Positions 1 to 7,663 of a stretch of DNA of 64,000 nucleotides are shown one piece after another. The translations under genes were made by a program, and so were the position numbers. Source of the DNA: DASUPK01 sp963695675 (GTDB taxonomy: Bacteria > Actinomycetota > Thermoleophilia > Solirubrobacterales > 70-9); the NCBI GenBank assembly GCA_963695675.1, contig CAVOGY010000003.1, positions 144,567 through 208,566 on the forward strand, read 5' to 3'. The notes beneath the pieces were generated by a model, which saw only the letters and a program-made list of their open reading frames with translations, was not told the DNA's origin and ran no database searches. How positions within the stretch are numbered: position 1 is the stretch's first letter; each line of letters begins with the position of its first letter.

Positions 1-1
1 G

Positions 2-424
2 GCGATCGCAGCCGCCTTGGTCGCCGGAATCGCATCGCTTCCCGCCCTGCTGGGTAGCGGCCGGCCACCGCCCGTGCCGGCCGACGTCGGCCTTCCTCCC
101 GCGCCGGCGCCCGCCGGCGCTCCCCCCGCGGCGTCCCCGCCCAACGCGCCCACCATGTCGCACCCACCGGCGAAAAGGCCACCCCCGAAGCCGCACGGCG
201 GCAAAGATCGCCTTGCCCACCACCAACCCCCGAGGATCAATCGCCACCGCCACCACCGCCTTTCGCACCACCAACCCCGGAGGATCGATCGCCACCGCCA
301 CCACCGCGATCCGCAGCCGGATGCGGACTCGGCGAGCACGCCACAGCCGCCCCCACCGATCTATGTCCCCGCGCCGATTCACACGCCCCCGCCGTCGCCG
401 GGCGAGTTCCGTATCGAGGGCTAG
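2..424 (+). CDS. C-terminal part of a membrane-anchored Pro/His-rich protein (5' end outside window)
   Basis: The frame is open from the first bases of the window, so the start lies upstream. It begins with an Ala/Leu/Val-rich hydrophobic stretch (about residues 1-20) that could be a membrane anchor. A long Pro-, Ala- and His-rich tail follows, with two near-identical blocks of HHQP-RI-RHRHH type, then PPPP runs and a final GEFRIEG. Its stop overlaps the stop of the convergent OtsA gene by four bases. Such a tail is usually disordered or cell-wall spanning. I do not recognise a family, and the composition makes frame choice less certain than usual. Confidence 0.45.
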   Translation, partial: AIAAALVAGIASLPALLGSGRPPPVPADVGLPPAPAPAGAPPAASPPNAPTMSHPPAKRPPPKPHGGKDRLAHHQPPRINRHRHHRLSHHQPRRIDRHRHHRDPQPDADSASTPQPPPPIYVPAPIHTPPPSPGEFRIEG

Positions 425-1887
425 CGAACCTGGGCCGGCGAGCGCTTCGCGCGGATGTCGGCGAGCTGTTCGTCGACCCAATCGCCGGGGTCGCGCTCCA
501 TGATGATCTCCTTGAGGCGCTTCGCCCGCAGCGCCCGCTCCTCCGGCTCCATGGTCAGGGCGCGGTAGATCCCGTCGGCCTGCTCCTGGATGTCGAATGG
601 GTTCACTGAGAGGGTGCAGTCGCCGAGCTCCTCGTGGGCGCCGGTGTTCTCCGAGAGCATCACCACCCCGTCGCGGGTGTTGACGGCCGGCGCCTCCTTG
701 GCGACCAGGTTCATCCCATCGAACAGCGAGTTGACCATCAGCAGGTCGAACTGCTTGTAGCGCGCGACGGCCTCGTGGAAGTTCTCATAGATGCGCAGAT
801 CGATCGGCATCCAGTCGGTCGTCCCGTGCCGGTGGTTGATGACCGCGACCAGGGCCTCGATCCGCTCCAGGTACTCGGCGTACTCCGGCACGTCCTGCCG
901 GGAGGGCTGCAGGTGCGCTATGAACGTGACCTTCTCCCGGAACTCGGGATGCTGCTCCAAGAAGACGTCGAAGGCGGTGAACCCGCGCAGTACGTTCTTC
1001 GAGAGGTCAGCGCGGTCGACCCGGATGATCAGGTTGTCGCGCCGGCGGCGCAGCAGCTCCGACTCGTAGAAGGCGACGTCGGGTGACTCCGCGACCCGGT
1101 AGAGCCGCTGGGTATCGATCGAGAGGGGATAGGCCCGAACCCAGACCTCGCGGCCCTCGTGGATCACCGACATCCGCTCGTAGTCGACCTCGAGCTCCAT
1201 CAGGTCTCGGCAGCACTGCAGGAAATTGCGGCAGTAGGCGGTGGTGTGGAAGCCGATGATGTCGTTGGAGAGCATGCTCAGGTAGATCTCCTCGCGCCAG
1301 CGGTTGGGGAGGATCCGCCATGAGTCCGGCTGCGACCAGGGAATGTGCACGAAGTAATGGAGGAAGGCGTCCGGCCGCGCCCGCCGGATCAGCCCGGGGC
1401 AGGTGTAGAGGTGGTAGTCGTGGAGCATCACGACCGGGTCCTCCTGCCCCTCGATCGCTCGGACCACGCAGTCGGCGATGTCGTCGTTGACGACCTTGTA
1501 GCCCTCCTCCCAGGCATCGACCTCGGCCTGACGGATGTCTGGGGCGTTCGAGAGGTCCCAGAGATAGTGCTGGATGAACCACAGGATCGGGTTGGCGATC
1601 ACGTTGTAGAAGCGGTCATACGCCGATGGGTCGGAGGCGACCATCTGGACGTCGTAGGAGATCCCGTCGACCTCGATCGTCACCGGCCCATCGTTCTCGT
1701 CGGCGACCAGCACGTCCTCCTCCGTCATCGCCGAGGCGATCCAGAGCGCCCTGCGGTGCGAGACCAGCCCTGAGAGCGCGGTGACCAGGCCGCCGCCTCC
1801 TCGATGCACGGTGCGCTGATCCGCCTCGTCGCGGCCGAACTCGGCGGGGCCGCGGTTGGAGACGATCGTCAGGGGGTAATCGCCCAC
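421..1887 (-). CDS. otsA: Alpha,alpha-trehalose-phosphate synthase, GT20 family
   Basis: Transfers glucose from a nucleotide sugar to glucose-6-phosphate to give trehalose-6-phosphate in the cytoplasm. The 488-residue length fits GT20. An N-terminal SNRGP motif precedes a glycine-rich RGGGGLV loop; HDYHLY and HYFVHIPW lie in the middle; the C-terminal half carries NSLFDGMNLVAKE, the GT20 nucleotide-sugar site. It is last in a minus-strand run after treT (49-bp gap). No trehalose-6-phosphate phosphatase (OtsB, HAD fold) is visible nearby, so the phosphate must be removed by another enzyme or the product used otherwise. Start chosen at the ATG giving MGDYPLTIVSNRG, which is the usual family N-terminus. 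Confidence 0.93.
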   Translation of the reverse strand: MGDYPLTIVSNRGPAEFGRDEADQRTVHRGGGGLVTALSGLVSHRRALWIASAMTEEDVLVADENDGPVTIEVDGISYDVQMVASDPSAYDRFYNVIANPILWFIQHYLWDLSNAPDIRQAEVDAWEEGYKVVNDDIADCVVRAIEGQEDPVVMLHDYHLYTCPGLIRRARPDAFLHYFVHIPWSQPDSWRILPNRWREEIYLSMLSNDIIGFHTTAYCRNFLQCCRDLMELEVDYERMSVIHEGREVWVRAYPLSIDTQRLYRVAESPDVAFYESELLRRRRDNLIIRVDRADLSKNVLRGFTAFDVFLEQHPEFREKVTFIAHLQPSRQDVPEYAEYLERIEALVAVINHRHGTTDWMPIDLRIYENFHEAVARYKQFDLLMVNSLFDGMNLVAKEAPAVNTRDGVVMLSENTGAHEELGDCTLSVNPFDIQEQADGIYRALTMEPEERALRAKRLKEIIMERDPGDWVDEQLADIRAKRSPAQVR

Positions 1888-1936
1888 TCCCCGTTTGTAT
1901 CAGGCAGACCTCAAAAGGCCGAAACCCGTACCGGGC

Positions 1937-3175
1937 TCACTTGTCGAGCGAGGTGAAGATCCTCATCCAGTCGAGCAGCAGGCGCGGCGAGAGAAAGCGC
2001 TCGCGCGTCCGTTCCTTGCCGGCGCGCCCCAGGCGGCGGCCGAGCTCCGGGTCGCGCAGGATCGCGACGCAGCGCTCGGCGGCCTGCTCCGGTGACGAGA
2101 CCAGGTAACCGTCCTCGCCGTCCACGATCTGCAGCGGGATGCCGCCCACGTTCCCGCCGATGGTCGGCCGACCCTTCCAGAGGGACTCGGCGACCGTGAG
2201 CCCGAAGCCTTCGCGGATCGACTTCTGCAGCACGATGTCGGACTGCGACTGGAAGGCGTTCACCTCGATCGCGCCGACGTTGTTCAGGTTGTTGAGGATC
2301 TTGATGTCGGGATCCGAGCCCGCGTACTCGAAGGTGCGGTGGAAGAACTCCCAGCCCTCGGGGTCATCCGTCGCCATCGACCCGACGAGCGCGAGCTGGA
2401 CCTCCGGGATCTCCTTGGTCACCTGGCGGTAGGCGTCGATCACCCCGATCGGGTCCTTCCACGGATCGAACCGGGAAACCTGGCAGATCATCGGCCGGTC
2501 GACGTCGATGCCGAACTGGTTGCAGACGAAGGCCGCGTCGTCGGGAGAGAGGGCCATGTTCTTCGGCGAGAGCGGGTCGATGGCCGGCGGCACGATGCGA
2601 ACCCCGCCGTGTCCGTCGAGGCCCTGCGGCACGTACTGCTCCAGGTGCCAGACCGTGATGTCGTACTCCGCGATCAGCGGCAGGAGGCGCTCGATCGGCT
2701 CCGGATTCGGCTCGGAGAGGTCGATGTGGCAGCGCCAGATCCAGTTCTTGGCGTGGTCGGCCGCGTTGCGGCGCATGCCGAGCGGCTGCGGGTCATGCAC
2801 GATGATCACGTCCCATTCGCCGTCCAGGCTTTCGGCGTTCATCTTGTTGTAGTGGTCGAACAGCTCCCACTGGCTCGGTGTGAGCGTGTTCGGGTCCCCC
2901 TGCAGAGAGTTGTGGAGGAGCTTGGTGGCGTTGAAGAACTCCTCCCGGCCCATGATCACCTGCCAGGTTGCGTCGAGCCCCACGTCGCGCATCAGCGGCA
3001 CCAGCGTGTAGAGGATCTCGGAGACGCCGCCGCCGAAGGCCGTTGCGCTGACGTGGAGGACCCGCTTCCCCTGCAGGTTCTCGGCCAGCTCACGGACCTC
3101 GTCGACCAGGCCGCGTCCCGCCAGGTGCGTGTAATCGGACAGCGACTTGCTGCCGAGCGCTACCTCCTGGAGCAC
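1937..3175 (-). CDS. treT: Trehalose synthase TreT-like glycosyltransferase (GT4)
   Basis: A 412-residue GT-B enzyme of the TreT (trehalose glycosyl-transferring synthase) group, which joins NDP-glucose and glucose to trehalose. Visible motifs: HVSATAFGGGVSEIL at the N-terminus, IIVHDPQPLGM and WRCHIDLSEPNPE in the middle, CQVSRFDPWKD at the start of the second domain, and the EX7E region IREGFGLTVAESLWKGRP. It lies between an inositol-phosphatase-family gene and otsA on the same strand, so two trehalose routes are encoded side by side. Substrate choice is inferred from family resemblance; related GT4 enzymes could use other sugars. Confidence 0.82.
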   Translation of the reverse strand: MLQEVALGSKSLSDYTHLAGRGLVDEVRELAENLQGKRVLHVSATAFGGGVSEILYTLVPLMRDVGLDATWQVIMGREEFFNATKLLHNSLQGDPNTLTPSQWELFDHYNKMNAESLDGEWDVIIVHDPQPLGMRRNAADHAKNWIWRCHIDLSEPNPEPIERLLPLIAEYDITVWHLEQYVPQGLDGHGGVRIVPPAIDPLSPKNMALSPDDAAFVCNQFGIDVDRPMICQVSRFDPWKDPIGVIDAYRQVTKEIPEVQLALVGSMATDDPEGWEFFHRTFEYAGSDPDIKILNNLNNVGAIEVNAFQSQSDIVLQKSIREGFGLTVAESLWKGRPTIGGNVGGIPLQIVDGEDGYLVSSPEQAAERCVAILRDPELGRRLGRAGKERTRERFLSPRLLLDWMRIFTSLDK

Positions 3176-3230
3176 GGCGTCCCCATCACGACTTTGTCGT
3201 GCACAGGCAAGTTCGGAAAAGTACTCGTTT

Positions 3231-3264
3231 GATGCGAGGGTGCGCCGCCGAGGCGCAACCCGTT
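3231..3264. repeat. Palindromic element, copy 1 (after IMPase stop)
   Basis: A 34-base palindrome with GATGCGAGGGTGC on one side and GCAACCCGTT on the other. The arms form a roughly 9-bp stem with one bulged base and a short loop. It begins at the stop codon of the phosphatase gene (minus strand). The same outer bases recur at 18445-18473, 21666-21703 and 22452-22490, with changed but still pairing stem bases. It could act as a terminator or be a REP-like mobile repeat. Confidence 0.55.
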
Positions 3265-4195
3265 AGACGATGGCGCGCAGCCGCTCGATCCCCGCGTCGA
3301 TCTCGGCGCAGATCGCGGCATGGAGCTCGGGGTTGGCCGCCGCCACGCAGGACATCTGGAACTCGTGGTCGGAGCCGAGCAGCGGGCGAGCGGCCAGAGG
3401 CTGGCCATACGCGTCGGTGACAACCGCGCCGCACTCCTCCAGGCAGATGGCCGCCGCGGCCAGGTCGTAGGGGGAGTTGTTGAGCACCGCGCCGCCCCCG
3501 ACGCGCTCGAATTCCGCCCGCATCGCCGGGATGTCGTCGATGATCCGCGACCCGGGCTCGACGTACGCGTCGAGCTGCCCGGTTGCGATCCGGGTCATGT
3601 CGAACGTGGCCGAGCCTAGGTCGAAGGTGCCGCCGCCGACCGACGAGGCGTCGATCAGCTCCGCCAGCACCTCGACCAGCGCGCGCGCCGGGCGGCCCCG
3701 GAAGCCGTAGGTCCAGAACATCCGCTCGACCGCCCGGTTGGCTGACAGGTTCCCGGCCGGCTCCAGCCCCGCTCCGCGCTCGGCGACGAAGCTCTGGCCG
3801 GTCTTCAGCTCCATCACGCAGCCCGCCTGCACGTCGCCCATCGTCGGCTCCCCATCGAGGCGCGCCGCGGCGACCGAAATGCAGCACGACTCGAGACCGG
3901 CCAGCGCCGGCCGAGTGCCGTCGATCGGGTCGACGACCAGCACCCACTCGGCGCGATCGCCTTCGGGCGAAACGAGGCCTCGGTCCTCCGAGTAGAAGGA
4001 GACCTCGGGCGCTCGCTCTGCGAGGTAGGCCTCCATGCGCCTCTCGGCGTGCTCGTCGATCTGGAAGGTGACGTCGCCGCCCTCGGCCTCGCCGGAGTGA
4101 GCGCGACCGGCGTGCCCGCCCAGATGCGGCAGTACCTCCTCGCGCAGGGTCGCGGCGAGGTCGGTTACGAGGTTTCGGATTGACGGCTTCGCCAT
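3263..4195 (-). CDS. Inositol monophosphatase / FBPase-superfamily sugar phosphatase
   Basis: A Mg-dependent, Li-sensitive-type phosphatase fold of 310 residues. The metal site is visible: SEDRG (family E-x-G region), then WVLVVDPIDGTRP, the DP-I-DGT signature; a late DDIPA segment is in the place of the usual WD motif. It is a little longer than classic SuhB enzymes. Position between the HtrA/two-component genes and the trehalose genes suggests a sugar-phosphate role in the same stress response, possibly on trehalose-6-phosphate since no OtsB is present; that is inference only. Start ATG follows a 58-bp gap from htrA. Confidence 0.85.
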   Translation of the reverse strand: MAKPSIRNLVTDLAATLREEVLPHLGGHAGRAHSGEAEGGDVTFQIDEHAERRMEAYLAERAPEVSFYSEDRGLVSPEGDRAEWVLVVDPIDGTRPALAGLESCCISVAAARLDGEPTMGDVQAGCVMELKTGQSFVAERGAGLEPAGNLSANRAVERMFWTYGFRGRPARALVEVLAELIDASSVGGGTFDLGSATFDMTRIATGQLDAYVEPGSRIIDDIPAMRAEFERVGGGAVLNNSPYDLAAAAICLEECGAVVTDAYGQPLAARPLLGSDHEFQMSCVAAANPELHAAICAEIDAGIERLRAIV

Positions 4196-4253
4196 TGGAT
4201 CGGCGCTCTACCCGCAGGGTCCAGCACGATATGGCGCTGCCGACGCCGAGCGC

Positions 4254-5432
4254 CTATTGACCTACGTCAGCCGGTCGCGAGCCGAGCGTGACATCGACCG
4301 TCATGTGCTGCCCATCCCGGAGGATGTCGAGTGTGACCGTGTCGCCGGGCTTGTGCTGCGCGATCAGCTCGGAGAGGTCGTTGTTCTGCAGGACCGGCTT
4401 GCCGCCCACCGAGGTCACTACATCGCCCCCGGTCTTCACGTGCTGCAGCTGGAAGGTCGTCTCGTCGGTGGATCCCTTCAGCCCGGCGTCGTCGGCCGGG
4501 CTGCCGTTGACGACGTCCGTGATCAGCGCCCCGCTCTTGGTATCCAGTCCGAGATGCTCGGCGAGCTGCGGGTAGAGGGACTCGCTGGTCACGCCCAGGA
4601 ACGCGTAGTCCACCTTGCCGTCGTCGCGAAGCTGATCCAGCGAGTAGCGGACCGAGGTCACCGGGATGGCGAACCCGACGCCGGAGTTGCTGCCGGAGCT
4701 CGATGCGATCTGCTCGTTGATGCCGATCACCTGGCCCTTGGAGTCGAGCAGCGGGCCACCCGAGTTGCCCGGGTTGATCGAGGCGTCGGTCTGAATCGCG
4801 TTGTCGATCCCGAAGTTGGTGAGCCCCTCGACGGTTCGGTCGGTGGCGGAGATCACGCCGATCGAGAGGGACTGGTCCTCGCCGAAGGGGCTGCCGATCG
4901 CGGCTACCGGCTCACCGACGACGAAGCTCGAGCGCTCGGCGAGCGTCAGCGGGTCGAGGTTGAGGCCGTCTGGGTCGACCTTGATCAGGGCCACGTCCGC
5001 GTCGGCGTCGAAGCCGACGATGTCGGCCGAGACCCGGTTGAGGTCGCCGAATTGGACGAACACCTGCTTGGCCTCCTGCGGAGTGCCCCCGCCGTTGAGG
5101 TGACCGCCGCTGGTGACGACGTGAGCGTTGGTGACGATGTCGCCCTCCTTGTCGACCACGAAGCCGGATCCTTGCCCAGCGGATGAGCCGCCGCCGAGCA
5201 GCGAGTTGCCGCCCCCCTCGAAGACCGAGGTGATCGTCACGACTCCTGGGGAGACGTCCCTGAAGATCCCGGCTGGGTTGAAGTCACCGGACCCGCTCTG
5301 GATCACGACCTGCTGTGTGGTCGTGGGCAGATCGGACGACGCGACGCTGCTCGAGTTGTCGTTCCCTCCGCCACCGCAGCCGGCGATTAGCGCCGCCGTC
5401 AGCGCCGTAGCCAGGATCGATCGCAGCTTCAC
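4254..5432 (-). CDS. HtrA/DegP-type serine protease with PDZ domain, lipoprotein
   Basis: An envelope quality-control protease of 392 residues. The N-terminus is a lipoprotein signal with lipobox LIAGCG, so it is predicted to be tethered outside the membrane. The trypsin-like triad is visible: His in TNAHVV, Asp in DADVALIKV, Ser in NPGNSGGPLL. One PDZ domain covers about residues 290-385. A Ser/Gly/Asn-rich linker follows the lipobox. The start codon overlaps the stop of the histidine kinase gene (ATGA), so the protease is translationally coupled to its likely regulators. Confidence 0.93.
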   Translation of the reverse strand: MKLRSILATALTAALIAGCGGGGNDNSSSVASSDLPTTTQQVVIQSGSGDFNPAGIFRDVSPGVVTITSVFEGGGNSLLGGGSSAGQGSGFVVDKEGDIVTNAHVVTSGGHLNGGGTPQEAKQVFVQFGDLNRVSADIVGFDADADVALIKVDPDGLNLDPLTLAERSSFVVGEPVAAIGSPFGEDQSLSIGVISATDRTVEGLTNFGIDNAIQTDASINPGNSGGPLLDSKGQVIGINEQIASSSGSNSGVGFAIPVTSVRYSLDQLRDDGKVDYAFLGVTSESLYPQLAEHLGLDTKSGALITDVVNGSPADDAGLKGSTDETTFQLQHVKTGGDVVTSVGGKPVLQNNDLSELIAQHKPGDTVTLDILRDGQHMTVDVTLGSRPADVGQ

Positions 5433-6886
5433 GCCGCTGCCCCGGCGGGCTGCCGCTGGTCCCGGCGAGCGCGGGCGAGCGGGAGGCTGAGCGTGAAGGC
5501 GGTGTGTCCCCGGCGGGATACGACCTCGATCCGTCCGGACATGCGCAGGGCGAGCTCCTCGGCGATCGCGAGCCCAAGCCCAGAGCCCGTCGCCGTGTCT
5601 CCGGTGTAGAAGCGATCGAAGACCTTGTCGATCGCGCGGGGGTCGATGCCCTTCTTTGCGTCGTCGCCGACGATCAGCTCCGCGGCATGCGTCCCGCGCA
5701 CGGCCGTGACCGTCACGTTCGTCCGCTGCGGGGTGTGGGTGAGGGCATTGTCGATCAGAATACGGATGATTTGTGAGACCCGGTTTAGGTCGGCGAGGGC
5801 GACCACCTGCCCCCGCCCCCTGACCTGCAGGGACGACTCGTGGAGCTTGGCGGCGGGCCCGAACTCGTCCGCCACCTGTCTGGCGACGTCCTTCAGGTCG
5901 ACCGGCTCCCGCTTGATCTCCATGACGTCGGCGTCCAGCCGCGAGAGGTCGAGCAGGTCGATGGTCAGCTTCTGCAGCCGCTCGACCTGGGCCCGCATCT
6001 CGGCGACGAAGTTCCGGCGCTCAGCCGCGCTCAGCCGCTCGGTCTCGAGCAGCTCGACGAAACCTCCGAGGGAGAAGATCGGCGTGCGAAGCTCGTGCGA
6101 GGCGTTGGCGATGAACTCCTTCCGCGAGCTGTCGAGCCGGGCGAGGCGCCGCTGCATGTCGTTGAAGCTGCGCGCGAGCTGCCCGAGCTCGTCGGAGGAG
6201 TCGATCGGGATCGGCTGGTCGAAGTGGCCCTCGGCCACCGCCTCGGCGGCAAGCCGCAGCCGCCGCAGCCGCCGCGAGACCGCGCCCGAGGCCCAGAAGC
6301 CGATCAGCGAGGCGGCGAACAGGGCGATCAGCCCGGCGATCAGGATCTGGCGCCGCACGAGCGCGACGTCGTCGTTCACCTCGGCGAGCTGCGACGAGAG
6401 CACCTCCACCCAGCGCGTCTGTTCACCGGAGTCGATCGGGACCGCGGACGTGCCGACACGGGTCCCGGCGACGTGCTCAACGCCGGAGGCGACGTGGTCG
6501 TCGGCGATCGCGGCGTCGGCGGTCAGGTAACGGCCCTGGATCGCCGTCGCCTCCGCCTGCGAGTCGGCGACGACGAAGGCCGGCACCGGTCCTCCCGACT
6601 CGTCCCTGACCGCGAGCAGCGTCACCCGGCTCTCGGTGGACTGCGCGGTGGTGCGGACGATCTCTTCGATCTGCGCCTGGGAGGCACCGGACTTGAGTGC
6701 CCGGGCCACGCGCGGTGCCTGCTCAGTCCCGAGCCTCTCGAGCCGGCGGAGCTTCTCTGCCGTCAGGCTCGATTCGAGCTGCGGTACGACGTAGAGGTAG
6801 ACGAACGCGATCGCCGCCGCCGTGATCAGCGTGATCAGGGCTACCAGCCGGTTGCGGAGGGTGTTGAGCCGGAGCGCCGGTTTCAC
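5429..6886 (-). CDS. Sensor histidine kinase (HAMP, HisKA, HATPase)
   Basis: 485 residues. One transmembrane segment lies near residues 13-31, then an extracytoplasmic sensor region, a second segment near 190-208, a HAMP domain, and HisKA with H-box ASHELRTPI. The ATPase domain shows the N-box LIDNALTHTP and G2 box GSGLGLAIAEEL. The G1 region reads VGDDAKKGID instead of D-x-G-x-G, so ATP binding may be atypical. A 34-bp gap separates it from the response regulator upstream; it overlaps htrA downstream. The arrangement fits an envelope-stress two-component system controlling HtrA and trehalose formation. Confidence 0.92.
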   Translation of the reverse strand: MKPALRLNTLRNRLVALITLITAAAIAFVYLYVVPQLESSLTAEKLRRLERLGTEQAPRVARALKSGASQAQIEEIVRTTAQSTESRVTLLAVRDESGGPVPAFVVADSQAEATAIQGRYLTADAAIADDHVASGVEHVAGTRVGTSAVPIDSGEQTRWVEVLSSQLAEVNDDVALVRRQILIAGLIALFAASLIGFWASGAVSRRLRRLRLAAEAVAEGHFDQPIPIDSSDELGQLARSFNDMQRRLARLDSSRKEFIANASHELRTPIFSLGGFVELLETERLSAAERRNFVAEMRAQVERLQKLTIDLLDLSRLDADVMEIKREPVDLKDVARQVADEFGPAAKLHESSLQVRGRGQVVALADLNRVSQIIRILIDNALTHTPQRTNVTVTAVRGTHAAELIVGDDAKKGIDPRAIDKVFDRFYTGDTATGSGLGLAIAEELALRMSGRIEVVSRRGHTAFTLSLPLARARRDQRQPAGAAA

Positions 6887-6920
6887 GATGACGGTGCGCG
6901 CGGGGCGCGGCGGTCAGCTC

Positions 6921-7631
6921 TCAATCGCGGTCTGCGTCACGGAAGCGGTAGCCGACGCCTCGAACCGTGAACAGGTATTCGGGCTGCTTCGCGTCGGCCT
7001 CCAGCTTCTCGCGGAGGTGCCTGATGTGTACGTCGACGGTGCGGGGATCGCGGAACGTCGAGTCGCCCCAGATGTGCTCGAGGAGCATCTCGCGGGTGAA
7101 TACCTTGCCCGGGGCCGCCGCCAGTGCGGCCAGGATCTCGAACTCGACGTAGGTGAGCTGCACCTGCTTGGAGTCGAGCTCCACCGAGCGGCGCTCGAAG
7201 TCGATCTCCAGGTCGCCTGCCCGGATCGGCTCGTTCGCCGCCAGCGCCTGACCTGCCATATTGCCGCGCCGGAGCGCGGCCTTGACGCGGCTGCGGAACT
7301 CGCGAACTGAGAAGGGCTTGGTGATGTAGTCGTCGGCGCCCATCTCGAGCCCCGCGACCTTGTCGATCTCGTCCCCCTTTGCCGTCAGCATGATGATCGG
7401 CACCTGACTTCGGGTGCGAAGGCGCCTGCACACCTCAATCCCATCGAGCTTCGGGAGCATGATGTCGAGGACCACGAGATCGAATCGCTCCTCGGTGAAG
7501 CGATCGAGGGCTTGCTGCCCATCCATGGCCCCCACAACCTCATAACCTTCCTTGCGGAGCGGGTAGGTGAGAAGCGTCTGCACGGCCTGTTCATCGTCCA
7601 CGAGCAGGATCCGCGCCTGTCCTCGCGCCAT
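6921..7631 (-). CDS. OmpR/PhoB-family response regulator
   Basis: 236 residues with a receiver domain and a winged-helix DNA-binding domain. The receiver has the acidic pocket (VDDE), phospho-acceptor Asp in LVVLDIMLPKLDG, conserved Thr in IMLTAKGD and Lys in YITKPF. The effector domain shows LTYVEFEILAAL and VDVHIRHLREKLE, typical of OmpR wings. It heads the minus-strand operon and is divergent from the M28-like gene with only about 32 bp between starts, so the shared spacer should hold the operon promoter. Confidence 0.95.
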   Translation of the reverse strand: MARGQARILLVDDEQAVQTLLTYPLRKEGYEVVGAMDGQQALDRFTEERFDLVVLDIMLPKLDGIEVCRRLRTRSQVPIIMLTAKGDEIDKVAGLEMGADDYITKPFSVREFRSRVKAALRRGNMAGQALAANEPIRAGDLEIDFERRSVELDSKQVQLTYVEFEILAALAAAPGKVFTREMLLEHIWGDSTFRDPRTVDVHIRHLREKLEADAKQPEYLFTVRGVGYRFRDADRD

Positions 7632-7663
7632 GCCTGAAGGTTAGGGAGCATGACACGCTGCCA

